Shown in pieces: positions 6,365-7,179 of a DNA stretch of 7,179 bases. The position numbers and the translations under genes were made by a program. Within the stretch, counting starts at the first letter, position 1; each line of letters starts with the position of its first letter. This DNA comes from Extensimonas sp963708545 (lineage in GTDB: Bacteria; Pseudomonadota; Gammaproteobacteria; Burkholderiales; Burkholderiaceae_C): positions 1 through 7,179 of the forward strand of contig CAVPUD010000138.1 of assembly GCA_963708545.1 (NCBI GenBank), written 5' to 3'. The notes under the pieces were generated by a model. The model was not told where the DNA came from. It was given only the letters and a program-made list of their open reading frames with translations, and ran no database searches.

Positions 6365-7092
6365 AGATTTCTTCTGAAACCATAGCTAGTAGTTCCCGCC
6401 ATACCTGCGCAAAAGCCTTTTTTCATGCAATTTTTCTGGTCGCGGCCCTGAGCGCCTGCACGGGCCTGCCAGCGCCGGCGCAGCGCCCCTTGATGTATGA
6501 CTTCGGCCCCCCTGCGGCACCTGCCGCAGCACCGTCCTTGGCGCCTGCCGCAGCGCCACCCTCGGCCCCGGCCCAAGCCGCAAGTACCACCACCACCGCC
6601 ACGACGCTGCCAGCGCTGGCGCTCGCCGAGGTGCAGGCCGGCGGCCTGACCGACGGCAGCAGCGCCGTGCTGTACCGCCTTGCCTACGCCAACGCGCAGC
6701 AACTGCGCCCCTACACACTCGCGCGCTGGAGCCAGCCGCCCGCGCAGCTCGTGCAGCAGCGCCTGCGCGCCGAACTCGGCCGCCACCGCGCGCTGCTCGA
6801 CGCCAACGACGCCGCCGCACTGAGCGCGCCGCGCCCCGCCGTGCTGCGCGTGGAACTCGAAGAATTCAGCCAGGTCTTCCAAAGCCCCAGCGACAGCGTG
6901 GGCCTTCTGCGCCTGCGCGCCACCCTGGTCGAGCCGCGCTCCACAGGCGTCGCCCTGCTGGACCAACGCGTCTTCAGCATAGCGCGCCCCGCCGCGAGCC
7001 CCGACGCCGCCGGCGGCACCCGCGCCCTCGCCGAAGCCGCGCAGCAAGCCGCGCAGGAAATCGACGCCTGGCTGCGCCAGTGGGGGCGGTGA
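6361..7092 (+). CDS. ABC-type transport auxiliary lipoprotein (PqiC/YmbA-like)
   Basis: The 243-residue protein has a type II signal peptide: a hydrophobic stretch AIFLVAAL followed by lipobox LSAC, with acylated Cys33. It has no Asp at +2 (Thr follows), so sorting to the outer membrane is expected. After an Ala/Pro/Thr-rich linker (about 45-85) comes the auxiliary-lipoprotein domain (Pfam ABC_trans_aux): VLYRLAYANAQQLRPYTLARW, then LVQQRLRAELG, VLRVELEEFSQVF and a C-terminal helix ending in EIDAWLRQWG. By analogy with PqiC it should anchor the far end of the MCE protein at the outer membrane. Its ATG overlaps the MCE stop (ATGA). The first 20 or so residues are encoded by AT-rich, repeat-like DNA unlike the rest of the gene, giving an unusually long and polar n-region. 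No second gene follows in the operon within the window. Confidence 0.88.
   Translation: MKISSETIASSSRHTCAKAFFHAIFLVAALSACTGLPAPAQRPLMYDFGPPAAPAAAPSLAPAAAPPSAPAQAASTTTTATTLPALALAEVQAGGLTDGSSAVLYRLAYANAQQLRPYTLARWSQPPAQLVQQRLRAELGRHRALLDANDAAALSAPRPAVLRVELEEFSQVFQSPSDSVGLLRLRATLVEPRSTGVALLDQRVFSIARPAASPDAAGGTRALAEAAQQAAQEIDAWLRQWGR
6371..6425 (+). repeat. Repeat-like AT-rich segment within the lipoprotein signal-peptide codons
   Basis: CTTCTGAAACCATAGCTAGT, then GCGCAAAAGCCTTTTTTCATG, resembles the split intergenic repeat at 3082-3302 in layout (A-run, TAGCT, TACCT, AAGCC or AAGGC, T-run). It also resembles Comamonadaceae intergenic repeats as I remember them. It is much more AT-rich than its surroundings. 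It contains the only CTAG (6386-6389) I noticed outside the MITE ends. Confidence 0.35.
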
Positions 7093-7149
7093 CCGGGAAC
7101 CTGGAAATTGGGGTCAGCACAGAAATTGGGGTCAGATTCCAATTCCCGG
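7093..7149. repeat. Direct repeat within an inverted repeat, REP-like, after the lipoprotein gene
   Basis: GAAATTGGGGTCAG occurs at 7104-7117 and again at 7122-7135 (period 18). The pair is enclosed by CCGGGAA (7093-7099) and TTCCCGG (7143-7149), and CCAATTC at 7139-7145 nearly complements GAAATTGG. Sequences of the form AATTGGGGTCAG are, from memory, common beside REP-associated tyrosine transposase genes in proteobacteria. No such gene is within the window. Confidence 0.5.
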
Positions 7150-7164
7150 CGCGGGGATCGCGCC
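7148..7164. other. GC hairpin
   Basis: GGCGCG (7148-7153) and CGCGCC (7159-7164) pair perfectly around GGGAT. No T-tract follows, so an intrinsic terminator is unlikely. It may be part of the REP-like structure just upstream. Confidence 0.35.
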
Positions 7165-7179
7165 TGCGATGCCCTTAGC

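Noticed and set aside
7148..7164. Intrinsic terminator for the mla operon
   Set aside because: The stem is good but no T-tract follows. It is described as a hairpin only.
1..7179. CRISPR arrays, tRNA or rRNA genes, phage or toxin-antitoxin genes
   Set aside because: I saw no regularly spaced repeat array, no rRNA or tRNA signature and no such proteins on either strand.

Overview
The window is high-GC DNA (roughly 70% by eye) with the codon use and gene content of a betaproteobacterium. The best guess is the Comamonadaceae (Acidovorax/Alicycliphilus/Comamonas-like). That assignment rests on gene order, composition and recalled repeat types, not on a search.

Left part, minus strand (1-3008). 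Three genes run leftwards: a GMC-family FAD oxidoreductase (1335-3008), apaG (826-1260), and the 5' part of a 'site-specific recombinase' family gene (COG4389/SpecificRecomb), which runs off the window at position 1. The recombinase gene starts at a TTG overlapping the apaG stop. It is interrupted at 214-382 by a small palindromic mobile element that adds exactly 55 codons without breaking the frame.

Middle (3009-3371). The 363-bp divergent intergenic region holds a second, inverted copy of the same 161-bp element (3092-3260 with its CTAG flanks), pieces of what looks like an older dispersed repeat, and a third, solitary element end (3301-3324). The elements have 18-bp terminal inverted repeats, CTAG flanks and two arms that pair along most of their length around a 5-nt centre, so they are foldback MITEs. 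No transposase gene is present.

Right part, plus strand (3372-7092). Four tightly packed genes encode an MCE-type lipid transporter: an MlaE-family permease with an N-terminal STAS-like region, an MlaF-like ATPase, an MlaD-like membrane-anchored MCE protein, and a PqiC/YmbA-type auxiliary lipoprotein. Spacings are 3 nt, a 1-nt overlap and a 4-nt ATGA overlap, so this is one operon. Together they should form an inner-membrane ABC complex whose MCE protein spans towards an outer-membrane-anchored lipoprotein, moving lipid across the periplasm. No MlaA, MlaB or MlaC gene is seen here.

Right end (7093-7179). After the lipoprotein stop there is an 18-bp-period direct repeat containing GGGGTCAG inside an inverted repeat, followed by a GC hairpin. 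This resembles the REP-like sequences found beside REP-associated tyrosine transposases.

The genes themselves are ordinary. The unusual part is the repeat biology: a CTAG-targeted foldback MITE that has become protein-coding inside the recombinase gene, its inverted partner in the mla promoter region, and an AT-rich repeat-like segment that now encodes the lipoprotein signal peptide.
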